Shown here: positions 27,135-37,897 of the stretch, in pieces
How the letters are laid out: each line of letters opens with the position of its first letter
Numbering within the stretch: position 1 is the first letter of the stretch
From: Chryseolinea sp.
Lineage (GTDB): Bacteria > Bacteroidota > Bacteroidia > Cytophagales > Cyclobacteriaceae
Assembly: GCA_025923195.1 (NCBI GenBank)
Contig: JAICGJ010000017.1
Span: 1-50,565 of the forward strand
DNA length: 50,565 nucleotides
Direction of reading: 5' to 3'
Made by a program: the position numbers and the translations under genes
The notes under the pieces: generated by a model
Databases searched by the model: none
Told to the model about the DNA's origin: nothing
The model's input: only the letters and a program-made list of their open reading frames with translations

Positions 27135-27318
27135 GGCAAGATATTAGGTAGATCAAATTTCAATTGAAAAAATCCAAAGTGCAAACATTGACAACACCCC
27201 ACGTGCGCTTGTGATTTAGATCAAACAATAACATTTCCGATTTGCCTTACATTTTTTCCAAATCAGTAGCTGTAATAAGAATCGGAAAACCGACCTTGGC
27301 ACCGCCCATAAGTAATCG

Positions 27319-27350
27319 AAAAAAGCCATCTCAGTCTCCTGGGATGGCTT
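27319..27350 (-). terminator. Rho-independent terminator of the SMP-30 gene
   Basis: Read on the minus strand, aagccatc pairs with gatggctt (8 bp; one further wobble pair inside), followed by a run of Ts (the plus-strand A-run at 27319-27324). It lies 30 bp after the stop of the SMP-30-like gene and closes the FecR-SusC-SusD-SMP30 unit. Confidence 0.85.
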
Positions 27351-27379
27351 GCTTCCGACCTAACCATTAGTTGTGACGT

Positions 27380-28366
27380 CTAGAATTTTTCGACACCGCT
27401 CACATTCATTTTTAATGAATTTACTTTGTCCACTGGCCCAGTAATAAATAAAGTTCTTCCATCTTGACCAGCAAAGACGTTATTGGTTGCTCCACCACCG
27501 GTAAATATGGTGACAAGCTTATTGCCATTTGGATCAAAGACATTTACTCCCAGACTATTGCTAATATAAATGTTACCTCGGTTGTCCATCGACATGCCAT
27601 CGCCACCCATATCTATAAATTTCTCCATATTGGAAAGAGTGCCATCAGGATTAATATCAAATACCCATGTACCTCCCATGTTATCACCTTCCCATTTATT
27701 GACGTACAGTTTTTTGCCGTCCGGCGTTCCGACAACTCCATTGGGCCACGAATCAGCATCCCATTCGGATTGGGTTGTTACCCTGACCAACGTGTTACTG
27801 CCGGGAGCTAAATAATAGACGTGCCCCCCTTTGCCTACATCAGCTTGTTCCGAGTGTGTTGGGGGCCAGCCTTGTTTGCGTGGATCATCATCCTCCCAAT
27901 AACCTCTTGGAAACATTGGGTCAGTGATGTACATGCCTCCCGTAACAGGATTAATCCATACATCGTTTGGTCCATTTAACAAGTTGCCATCGTAATTATC
28001 TACCAGCACTTCGTGGGTGCCGTTGGGAGCTATCTTCCATACTTCGCCATACATATCAGCGCACGCGATGAGATTCCCATCTTTGTCGAAGGCCATTCCA
28101 TTGGACCGACCGGTTTCCTCTAAAAATGGAGTTATGTCGCCAGTGGTTGCGTCCCACTTATAAATGATATCATTAGGCTGATCAGTAAAGAATACATTTC
28201 CATTTTTATCAACTGCAGGACCTTCTGTAAAAGAATATCCATCTCCCAAGTTTTCGATTTGGGCATCTGTGGCAATCAGGCCGGCGTTGCCTTCCGAGTC
28301 ATCGTCGTCGCAGGAATAAAACCCGAGGGAACATACAATTCCGACGGAAATTAGTAGTCGTTTCAT
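27380..28366 (-). CDS. SMP-30/gluconolactonase-like lipoprotein
   Basis: About 328 residues. I place the start at 28366, which opens a lipoprotein signal (MKRLLISVGIVCSLGFYSC, Cys19) followed by acidic DDDDSE; the longer frame to 28483 has no signal. The mature protein is a six-bladed propeller of the SMP-30/LRE family: 'YSFTEGPAVDKNGNVFFTDQ', 'GRSNGMAFDKDGNLIACAD', 'LNGPNDVWINPVTGGMYITD' and 'GDGMSMDNRGNIYISNSLG' carry the metal-binding Glu/Asn/Asp positions. These hydrolyse sugar lactones. It follows susD at about 290 bp in the same direction. A role in converting oxidised sugars at the cell surface is inference. Confidence 0.88.
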   Translation of the reverse strand: MKRLLISVGIVCSLGFYSCDDDDSEGNAGLIATDAQIENLGDGYSFTEGPAVDKNGNVFFTDQPNDIIYKWDATTGDITPFLEETGRSNGMAFDKDGNLIACADMYGEVWKIAPNGTHEVLVDNYDGNLLNGPNDVWINPVTGGMYITDPMFPRGYWEDDDPRKQGWPPTHSEQADVGKGGHVYYLAPGSNTLVRVTTQSEWDADSWPNGVVGTPDGKKLYVNKWEGDNMGGTWVFDINPDGTLSNMEKFIDMGGDGMSMDNRGNIYISNSLGVNVFDPNGNKLVTIFTGGGATNNVFAGQDGRTLFITGPVDKVNSLKMNVSGVEKF

Positions 28367-28659
28367 AGATGTTAATTTTTTTACGTTGGATTTAGAAAGA
28401 TTGAGGTAATTTCTGTTACTATTTTGAGTCCATGAGGTTAGTGTGTATACTTTTGCCGAGTAGGCATTACCTGGTGAATACAAAATGAAAAAATGTTGGT
28501 TAAGACAATTACAAAATCAATGAATGTCGATTCCGATCATTATCTGCTTGGGTTCAGCCTTCGCGTAAGGAATGACGAGCCTCGCCGGTATTGTAATCCG
28601 GCAAGACCCGGTCCATTTTTAACCTTATTGCAAAGACGTCATGATTTCAAGGGTTTGAT

Positions 28660-30213
28660 TTACTGGGCGTCCCAAAATACCCTTGACAACAGGTTATCAC
28701 CACCTATGCCTGCAGCTGCACCTGCATAGTTTTGCGCATTGGAAGAAGCTTCTCTGTCTGGATAAGACATCCTCCTGGCGAATCCACCATTCAGGTTGTT
28801 ATTGGAAAGATTAGGGCTTAAAGCGGGGTATCCACTCCTTCTGAAGTTAGCAAAAGCTTCTGTCCCATTTCTAAGATTCACGATCCAATATTGAGTATTA
28901 ATTAACTCAAGTGCATCACTAGCGTCGAAGGCTACCGCAGGTTCAGCAAGATAGGCAGTGATTTCAGCATCAGAAATGGGAGATGTGCCCGGATAGAGCG
29001 CATACACCTCCATGTCTGCCCTGATTGCATCATTATAATATGTCTGTGCGGAACCACTAACCCAACCTCTATGCGCTGCCTCTGCTAGTAACAAAGAGGT
29101 CTGCGCAAACGTCACCCAGAAATCAGGCGCTGCCGGTGACGCCACTATCCAAATATTCATCTGTGAATAGTTGAGTCCTCCCCCGCGGGCCCCCCGATAG
29201 GGGCCACTCGGATTCGCAAGATCTGTATTGTTAATTCCAATCGGGACCCCAAACTGATTGGCTAGATCAGTATCTGGGTCTGGGTCATTCGCAACAGCCC
29301 CAGGGTCTTCGAAATTCGCCAAAATATATTTGGCACGTGGGTCATTCGTTGATTTTAGTTGATCCACAAAAGGCTCTGCGGCATAGTTAAAATGAGAGAA
29401 GTTTCGCAAGTTGTTGTTTTCATCTTGCACATACAGTGTTCCGTCGTATTTGACATACGCATTGTCAGCGTTGGAAGTCATGACTCCACCGGCAAACGCT
29501 TCTTCCACGATGGACTGAGCCTTTGTAGCATTCACCTTTGAGTAGCGCATTCCCAACCTCAGCAATAGCGAATTGCCCAACTTTTTCCACTTTGCTACTT
29601 GATCAGCTGCATTGCCGGTCGGATTTGAGCTATTCTCTCCATAGAAAAGGTCTGCAGATACATAGTCTGCGTTAGGGTCTAATGCACCCAACGCACCTGT
29701 GATTTCGTTGTACAGGTCATCGTAGATAGCCGCATCATCATCGTACACCGGAGAAAAGATACTTTCACTAACAGCTTTTCCGGCTTCGAAGTATGGAACA
29801 TCCCCGTATCCATCCACAAGTCCCATGAATACCTGGGCCTTCCAGATACGAAGCATACTTAGCAGGTTAACGCGCTCAGTATCATCACCCAACAGCGTTA
29901 TGGCCTGCGTCATGTTTCTTATCGTCGTCGGATAAGATTGGTCCCACTTGGGATTACTAACACCATCTATATCCTCATTAAAATTAAAGCCAAGCGTAGC
30001 CCCCTGGTTGTATGGGTTAACAAACTGCTGAACAATCGTATGTTCTGCTGCCCAGGTACCAAGATGCGTACGTTGCGCCCCGGCGAAAAGAAGTCCCGGA
30101 TCAATTTCCGTTACAGCATAGGGGTTTGTGTTTACTTCCACAAAATCCTCATCGCACCCCCACGAGAACAGAAGGGCAGCGCCTACAAGTATATAATGTT
30201 TTATCGTTTTCAT
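28660..30213 (-). CDS. SusD/RagB family lipoprotein (SusD-like 2 type)
   Basis: About 517 residues from the ATG at 30213 (lipobox 'FSWGC', Cys20, then DEDF). A frame from 30231 would overlap susC and mask the signal. The sequence belongs to the SusD branch seen in 'VNTNPYAVTEIDPGLLFAGA', 'MLRIWKAQVFMGLVDGYGDV', 'WKKLGNSLLLRLGMRYSKVN' and the C-terminal 'FANFRRSGYPALSP' and 'RRMSYPDREASSN', typical of PF12771-like members. It is the surface glycan-binding partner of the SusC encoded just upstream. Confidence 0.95.
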   Translation of the reverse strand: MKTIKHYILVGAALLFSWGCDEDFVEVNTNPYAVTEIDPGLLFAGAQRTHLGTWAAEHTIVQQFVNPYNQGATLGFNFNEDIDGVSNPKWDQSYPTTIRNMTQAITLLGDDTERVNLLSMLRIWKAQVFMGLVDGYGDVPYFEAGKAVSESIFSPVYDDDAAIYDDLYNEITGALGALDPNADYVSADLFYGENSSNPTGNAADQVAKWKKLGNSLLLRLGMRYSKVNATKAQSIVEEAFAGGVMTSNADNAYVKYDGTLYVQDENNNLRNFSHFNYAAEPFVDQLKSTNDPRAKYILANFEDPGAVANDPDPDTDLANQFGVPIGINNTDLANPSGPYRGARGGGLNYSQMNIWIVASPAAPDFWVTFAQTSLLLAEAAHRGWVSGSAQTYYNDAIRADMEVYALYPGTSPISDAEITAYLAEPAVAFDASDALELINTQYWIVNLRNGTEAFANFRRSGYPALSPNLSNNNLNGGFARRMSYPDREASSNAQNYAGAAAGIGGDNLLSRVFWDAQ

Positions 30214-30217
30214 AATT

Positions 30218-33200
30218 TTAGAATCTAACATTCAAAGTGAAGTTGAAATTACGAGTGGTGGGAAGCGATGCATTTTCATAACCCGCTCTGAAGTCGCCGG
30301 AAGACTGTATAGCTTCCGGATCCAAGCCTGGAAAGTCTTTGTAAAGGATGGCCACATTTCGACAAGCTGCTGTCAATGTTAGTCCTTTGACAAACTTAAA
30401 CGCCGCAATATTTTGCACCGCGTCGGTGAAATTATACGATACCGATATGTTCCTTAGCTTGACAAAATCTGACTTAAACGTGAACGGATCTCCAATCTGA
30501 AGGTTTCTGTAATCTGCATAGAAGGATTGCAGATTGGTAACCACTGTGGTGTTTGGCTCTCCGGAGCTCTCATAGACACCAGGAAATATTAAACCATTCT
30601 CGCCTTCACGACGACCCTCCAGAGATAGCTCAGAGTGTCCTTGCCTCAACATATTTAAATGTGTAGAAGATAATACCGTGCCTCCAAACTTGTAGTCAAT
30701 GTGTACCCCGACACTAAGATTCTTATAGGTAAAAGTGTTATTCCAACCACCAACATGTTTAGGGATTGAACTTCCGACAGGAAGAAACCCATTTGTTTTT
30801 TCAGCCCCTGGTGTAGCACCTGTCGTTGCGAGCAAACGACCTTGATCGCTTACGACAACCTGACCACTACTGTTTCTCCTGTATGTTCTTGTGTACAATT
30901 GGTTCATGGGCAGCCCTTCGGTGTACCTTAACTCTCCAAGAAACTCATTGCCCGTACCGTTAAAGTAAAGCACCAGTATAGTTCCACTATCATTGCCAAC
31001 ATCGAGGACTTCTGTAGAAAGATAGGCGTTGTTCCAGGAAGTTGTCCAATTGAAATTACCTGTCTCTAAAGGGGTGACTTCGATCAGCGTTTCCAAACCG
31101 CGGTTCTGTAAGGAAGCTTTATTTTGTTTGGAATTATCATATCCGGATGCATTGGAAATTGTAACGTCCAATATCTGATCCGTTGTGACTTTATCAAATG
31201 CCGCAACGTCAAGGAGCACCTTGTTGTTAAACAATCTCATTTCCAGACCAATTTCTTTTTCCGTCACAGTGAAAGGCTGCAATGATTGGTTAGGAGCGAA
31301 TGTACCGTTAACTCCGGCCAACGTCTGGCCATTGAATTGGTTTGCATTGATGGTATAGGTAAGGACGCCTTCATATGGGTTCACACCATTTGCGCTACCT
31401 ACCTCAGCCCAGGAAGCTCTCAGTTTACCATAAGAAAGCCAACCCACGTTTTCCAACAACTCTGAGAAGATAAAACTTCCGGAGAGTGACGAATAGAACT
31501 TACTGTTATTGTCAGGATTCAGAACAGAGAACCAATCATTTCTACCCGTATAGTTCAGGTAGAACAGTCCATTATATCCAAACTCAGCCAAACCATAGAG
31601 TGAATTAACACGGGTTCGGTTAAAAATATAACCCGCGATATTTTGATTCCGTAATGTACCGTTTGCAAGAGAGTAAAGGTCCGGAACGGTAAAATTACTG
31701 GAGTTCTGTTCATTTCTTTGGAACTGTGTTCTCCATGTGTTTCCACCTACACTTGCATCCACAGAAAACTTTCCAAGCTCTTTACTTCCACCGACCAGGA
31801 AGTCCGCATTAATATCTGTTGTTACGTCTTGACGAAGATTGTAACTGCCCCTATACGTACCATCTCCGTTAAAGAGCGTAGGAGCTCCTGAACCATTCAG
31901 CGCATTCCATTCCATGAAACTATTGCTATTATCATAGTTGAACCTGCCTTGTACATAGAGCCAGCGCGTGATCTCGTAACGTAAGGTGGCAGTTCCAAGA
32001 AGTCGATTTCTATCATCTTTGAAGTATTGACCCTTTTGCAACGAATAGTAAGGGTTGTTAATCGTTCCCAAAAAGCCGTTGGTCCGCAGTTCTGCGCCGG
32101 TAACAGGATCAATCGCACTTTCTCTAAAGGCTTCCAATGGGGTTGAAATAGCCATCCTTCCAAAGAAGTTTATAGCACCGTCCCCTTGTGTGCCAATTTG
32201 CGGCGGGTTATAGTTGTCCTCGTCTGCATAGTTGACGTTCAATTGCAGCTTGAGTTTTTTAGTGATGCCATGGTTGATCCCTACATTGAAAATCCTCTTC
32301 TTATACTTGTTGGTAGGTACAATTCCTTTGGCGTCCGTATTGGAAAGTGATACACGGAAGCTTCCGTTGGCGCCACCACCTGACAGTCCGATGGTATTGG
32401 TCCAGTTTGTCCCAGTTTGTAAAAAATCAAATAACCGATTAGGGTAAGCAGAGTACGGTCTCATAACACCATCAAAATTCATGGTAGGGACACCGTCGAG
32501 TCTCTCGCCGAAGGCAAACTGGCCAGATGACTGAGCGTCACCCTGCGTTTGTGGTCTCACTCCACCTGTTCCCATACCATATTCAGTCTGGGTAATTTCA
32601 TCTATGAAATTCAATGCATGTGAAGTAGTGTAGCTGGATGTAAAATCAACTCCGATGCCCTGGTTCTTACTCCCGGATTTCGTAGTAATGACAATCGCAC
32701 CATTAGCAGCCCTCGCGCCGTAGATTGCCGCAGCAGTTGCACCCTTTAGAATAGTCATGCTTTCTATATCATCCGGGTTAATGTTTTGCAAATTATCTCC
32801 GCGGTCTCGCTGTTCTACCTGACCCGCCCCGTTTGCGTTCCTGACTCCCTGATCCATTGGCAAGCCATTAATTACAAAGAGTGGTGAATTATTTGCTCCG
32901 GCAAACGCAGCTTGACCACGCAGCCGTATCTGCATACTGGAGCCTGCCCCGGCTGCCGGTGGAGTGATATTTAACCCGGCGACTTTACCTTCAAGTGACT
33001 CCATCACGTTCGTCGTCCGTTGTTTTACGAGTTCGTCCGTTTGAACAGACGTTGCTGCATAACCTAGCTTTTTGGATTCTTTTTCAATACCCAGGGCCGT
33101 TACTACAACTTCCTGCAATGATTTAATGTCAGGCTGAAGTGAAACATTTACCGTCGTTTGATTGCCCACTAGAATCTCTTGCGTGGTATATCCTATGAAG

Positions 33201-33769
33201 CTAAATACAAGGATGGAATTTTCATCATTTACATTTATATTAAAAGCACCATCTCCATCAGTAGTCGTACCGTTAGTTGTGCCCTTTTCCAACACATTTG
33301 AACCGGGTAAAGGCTGACCCGATTCGTCTGTTACCTTCCCTGATATTGAAATTGCGAACGTTTCAACTCTCACGGCAGAATCGATCGCCATCACTTCATC
33401 GTTGGGCTTTAGCACGATCTCCTCTTCCATATCAACAACAACCAGCGAAATGGTCGAATCAAAAATTAGATCAAGCACCTCACCAAGCGTTGATTCTGTG
33501 ACGTTAAGGGAAATTTTCTTCGATGTGTCTATTACCCTTGGGCTGTAGGTAAAAACAACAGACACTTGTTTTTCTATCGCTTTCAGGACTTTTTTTATCT
33601 CCTGATCATTTATATCCAGCGATACTTTCCTTTCCAATAACCGTTGCGCATTCGTGTCTAAATGCGCTGCGGATGCCAGGGAAGTCAGCGCAACGATTAT
33701 TAATACTTGTGTAAAGGTGACTTTCATAAGGACATAGAATGCCTCTTGAATAGGTCTAGGTTTATTCAT
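30218..33769 (-). CDS. SusC/RagA family TonB-dependent transporter with STN domain
   Basis: 1183 residues. Start at 33769, with Met15 as an alternative; the basic stretch before the hydrophobic signal is common in Cytophagales SusC proteins. An STN domain lies at about 45-105 ('LDINDQEIKKVLKAIEKQ'), a CarboxypepD_reg-like domain at about 142-225 ('GKVTDESGQPLPGSNVLEKG'), and the TonB box 'LQEVVVTALGIEKESKKLGY'. The plug carries 'IRLRGQAAFAGANNSPLFVI' and 'AAIYGARAANGAIVITTKSG'. The barrel ends 'RNFNFTLNVRF'. It would import oligosaccharides and signal through FecR2 and the divergent sigma gene. Confidence 0.96.
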   Translation of the reverse strand: MNKPRPIQEAFYVLMKVTFTQVLIIVALTSLASAAHLDTNAQRLLERKVSLDINDQEIKKVLKAIEKQVSVVFTYSPRVIDTSKKISLNVTESTLGEVLDLIFDSTISLVVVDMEEEIVLKPNDEVMAIDSAVRVETFAISISGKVTDESGQPLPGSNVLEKGTTNGTTTDGDGAFNINVNDENSILVFSFIGYTTQEILVGNQTTVNVSLQPDIKSLQEVVVTALGIEKESKKLGYAATSVQTDELVKQRTTNVMESLEGKVAGLNITPPAAGAGSSMQIRLRGQAAFAGANNSPLFVINGLPMDQGVRNANGAGQVEQRDRGDNLQNINPDDIESMTILKGATAAAIYGARAANGAIVITTKSGSKNQGIGVDFTSSYTTSHALNFIDEITQTEYGMGTGGVRPQTQGDAQSSGQFAFGERLDGVPTMNFDGVMRPYSAYPNRLFDFLQTGTNWTNTIGLSGGGANGSFRVSLSNTDAKGIVPTNKYKKRIFNVGINHGITKKLKLQLNVNYADEDNYNPPQIGTQGDGAINFFGRMAISTPLEAFRESAIDPVTGAELRTNGFLGTINNPYYSLQKGQYFKDDRNRLLGTATLRYEITRWLYVQGRFNYDNSNSFMEWNALNGSGAPTLFNGDGTYRGSYNLRQDVTTDINADFLVGGSKELGKFSVDASVGGNTWRTQFQRNEQNSSNFTVPDLYSLANGTLRNQNIAGYIFNRTRVNSLYGLAEFGYNGLFYLNYTGRNDWFSVLNPDNNSKFYSSLSGSFIFSELLENVGWLSYGKLRASWAEVGSANGVNPYEGVLTYTINANQFNGQTLAGVNGTFAPNQSLQPFTVTEKEIGLEMRLFNNKVLLDVAAFDKVTTDQILDVTISNASGYDNSKQNKASLQNRGLETLIEVTPLETGNFNWTTSWNNAYLSTEVLDVGNDSGTILVLYFNGTGNEFLGELRYTEGLPMNQLYTRTYRRNSSGQVVVSDQGRLLATTGATPGAEKTNGFLPVGSSIPKHVGGWNNTFTYKNLSVGVHIDYKFGGTVLSSTHLNMLRQGHSELSLEGRREGENGLIFPGVYESSGEPNTTVVTNLQSFYADYRNLQIGDPFTFKSDFVKLRNISVSYNFTDAVQNIAAFKFVKGLTLTAACRNVAILYKDFPGLDPEAIQSSGDFRAGYENASLPTTRNFNFTLNVRF

Positions 33770-33939
33770 AGTTTTGATAAGTTTTTGTTAAAGAATCAGC
33801 AAAAACAGACTTTCTCCGACCCGTCGGAGAAACACGTCGAGGGGCCGGTGATGGGCAAACATCATCGGCCTTCTTATGGGGTTGCGTTAGGTAAATTTTT
33901 TCATAGGCATTTTTGGGTTAGTGAGCAATTTATTTGGTG

Positions 33940-34977
33940 TTATCTTTTTAATCGATAGTTGCATCCAGCACCTTTGATTACTATTCTGTCGTCTTTCAGT
34001 TCATACCGGGCCCCGATGGCACTAGTGATGATGTCCATTCGGTTGTAAAGTCCACCGCCGGAAAGGGCCGTCGTAAGCGTACAAGAGGAGAACTTATTCT
34101 CATCATATTCAATGCGCACTCCGTAAACCTTCTCGATAGCCACGAGTATTTCTTTCAGCGGCGCTTCTTCAAAGCGCATGAGTTCCATTTCCGCGGCAGG
34201 AACAATTGGCTCCGGCTTTTCAACAATTCTTCTTGCCACCACTTTCTCGGCTCTGTCATAAATGACCTCTTGATTAGATGTCAGGATGATTTCATCCGTT
34301 ACGTTGGGTGCAGCCGCTGACTTTGTTAGAACGGAGACTTTCCCGGTCTTAACGACCACCATAACCTGCTTATCCTCACGAAATGACCGAACTGTAAAAC
34401 TAGTGCCTAGTACCCTAGTCGTTATATCGTGAGCATAAACTAAGAATGGTTTGTCTTTGCTGTGAACCACTTCAAAGAACGCCTCACCTTCCAGATTGAC
34501 TTCGCGCATCGAGACATTGAAAAGCGTAGAGAACTTTATAAGGCTCCTTGGCTGCAGGATTACATTACTTCCATCAGGCAAATCATAGCGTCGTGCTACG
34601 CGGCTATTATTAGTAATGTGTTTCCAAACCGGTGCTGGCGACACATCACCAGCAACCGGAGCCTTGTTGTCAGGTGTTCTGTTGATGACGACCAACGATA
34701 CGATCAACAAAAGGACAGATGCAGCGATAGCGACAAAATATCTTCCAAGTCCAGTGCCGGGCGTACGTATCTGCTTTTTCTGCTCACGGCTTTTTGCCAC
34801 GTGCCTCATTATGTTTGTCAAATACTGCTCTTCCAACTTCGCCTCGTCAGTGTCTCCAGTCTCGCCACGCCGTCGTCCCATCTCGTCATACCATTCCTCC
34901 ACGACTTGTTTCTCTTGATCAGAAGCACAACCTGACAGGTATCTTTTTAAAATCTGGCGAAAATCCTTTTGCTCCAT
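33940..34977 (-). CDS. FecR family anti-sigma factor
   Basis: About 345 residues, starting at 34977 ('MEQKDFRQILKRYLSGCASD'); the open frame runs further to 35070, but that part has no FecR character. The N-terminal cytoplasmic sigma-binding domain is followed by one membrane helix near 75-97 ('YFVAIAASVLLLIVSLVVIN'). The FecR domain has 'RYDLPDGSNVILQPRSLIKF', 'NLEGEAFFEV' and 'TRVLGTSFTVRSF'. The C-terminal DUF4974 domain has 'RFEEAPLKEILVAIEKVYGV'. It lies 170 bp upstream of susC on the same strand, divergent from its sigma factor. Confidence 0.94.
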   Translation of the reverse strand: MEQKDFRQILKRYLSGCASDQEKQVVEEWYDEMGRRRGETGDTDEAKLEEQYLTNIMRHVAKSREQKKQIRTPGTGLGRYFVAIAASVLLLIVSLVVINRTPDNKAPVAGDVSPAPVWKHITNNSRVARRYDLPDGSNVILQPRSLIKFSTLFNVSMREVNLEGEAFFEVVHSKDKPFLVYAHDITTRVLGTSFTVRSFREDKQVMVVVKTGKVSVLTKSAAAPNVTDEIILTSNQEVIYDRAEKVVARRIVEKPEPIVPAAEMELMRFEEAPLKEILVAIEKVYGVRIEYDENKFSSCTLTTALSGGGLYNRMDIITSAIGARYELKDDRIVIKGAGCNYRLKR

Positions 34978-35177
34978 AAATGTTTTTATTGTTCGAAGTC
35001 CTAGGGGTCCCAATTCCAAATAGGTATGCCTGGCACTTCGCGTTTTTCTACAAGACAGGTCAAAATGCATTTTGTCTAAACGGTTTAAATTTTTTATTCA
35101 AACGTTTTCGACCATCTATCTTGATTTTTGAGATGATTTAAATTAAAATTGTATAATTAACACTTAATCCGCCACAA
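34978..35177. promoter_or_regulatory. Divergent FecR / ECF sigma control region with palindromes
   Basis: This 200-bp spacer contains three palindromic elements within 50 bp. They are a perfect 14-bp palindrome caaaatgcattttg (35061-35074), an 11-bp palindrome taaacggttta with a central base (35077-35087), and aaacgttt (35100-35107). The cluster sits between the two divergent starts and could hold one or two repressor or activator sites. The aaacggttt core recurs upstream of the first ECF gene (8129-8144). Confidence 0.5.
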
Positions 35178-35759
35178 TTGCCTATTTCGACCTATTCAGA
35201 CCATGAATTGCTCTCGGCTATCCGTCAGGATGATGAAAAAGCCTTTGCGGAATTGGTCAGGCGCTACTGGAAGCATGTGCATGATATGACGTACGCAAGA
35301 GTACGTTGTTTTGACGCCACTCAAGAACTTGTTCAAAACCTTTTCGTAGCGATTTGGGACAAACGCGCCTCGCTCTCTATTCGACATTTACCATCGTACT
35401 TGAATGCAGCAGTAAGAAACCGGGTGTTGAATTACATCGAGATGCAACTCACCCATAGGCGGCATTGGGACTACTACAAGCAGTTCATATCGCAACCAGA
35501 CTATGTTACCGATCATGATGTAAAGGTTAACGAGTTGATGGAAGCACTTGAAAATGGAATGGAGGAGTTACCTGAAAAATCAAAACAAATATTCAGGCTT
35601 CACCAGCTTGAAGGCCTCTCTATATCCGAGATCGCGCGGAATTTAAACCTGTCTGAAAAAGCCATTAGATATCATATTACCCAATCCACAAAAAGGCTCA
35701 GGTTGCATTTGAAGGATTACATGTTCACAATCTATGCATTTTTAACGCTTGTCGCTTAG
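35178..35759 (+). CDS. RNA polymerase sigma-70 factor, ECF subfamily
   Basis: 193 residues with a TTG start at 35178; no early in-frame ATG exists (the next Met is residue 37, inside region 2). Region 2 is seen in 'AFAELVRRYWKHVHDMTYAR' and 'TQELVQNLFVAIWDKR'. Region 4 is 'LPEKSKQIFRLHQLEGLSIS', continuing 'EIARNLNLSEKAIRYHITQS'. It is transcribed divergently from the FecR gene, unlike the co-directional sigma/FecR pair at 8.3-9.9 kb. It presumably drives the SusCD2 unit and perhaps the enzyme cluster downstream (35.9-49 kb). Confidence 0.9.
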   Translation: MPISTYSDHELLSAIRQDDEKAFAELVRRYWKHVHDMTYARVRCFDATQELVQNLFVAIWDKRASLSIRHLPSYLNAAVRNRVLNYIEMQLTHRRHWDYYKQFISQPDYVTDHDVKVNELMEALENGMEELPEKSKQIFRLHQLEGLSISEIARNLNLSEKAIRYHITQSTKRLRLHLKDYMFTIYAFLTLVA

Positions 35760-35953
35760 ATAACAAGGACTAGTTCGATCTCCAGATCTAACACAGTAGA
35801 ATTTCTTACAGTCAATTAAGGCCGTTACCGTGTCACGACGATATCCCCCACTCAAAATTGAGATAGTCAAAACTTAATCGAGTATTTCTGGCTACCGAAG
35901 AAACTGTAATCGAAAGGCGCTTCAGTTAGCTGTTAATATTATATCTGTTTAAT

Positions 35954-37882
<1,929 letters not shown>

Positions 37883-37897
37883 TTAGTTGTTCTTGTT

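Noticed and set aside
28367-28483. Longer N-terminus of the SMP-30 lipoprotein
   Set aside because: It would place the lipoprotein signal 39 residues inside the protein.
28493-28729. Plus-strand frame near the SusD2 3' end
   Set aside because: Partly antisense to susD2 and without signal or motif.
34978-35070. Longer N-terminus of FecR2
   Set aside because: The extra 31 residues lack family character and would run through the palindromic control region.
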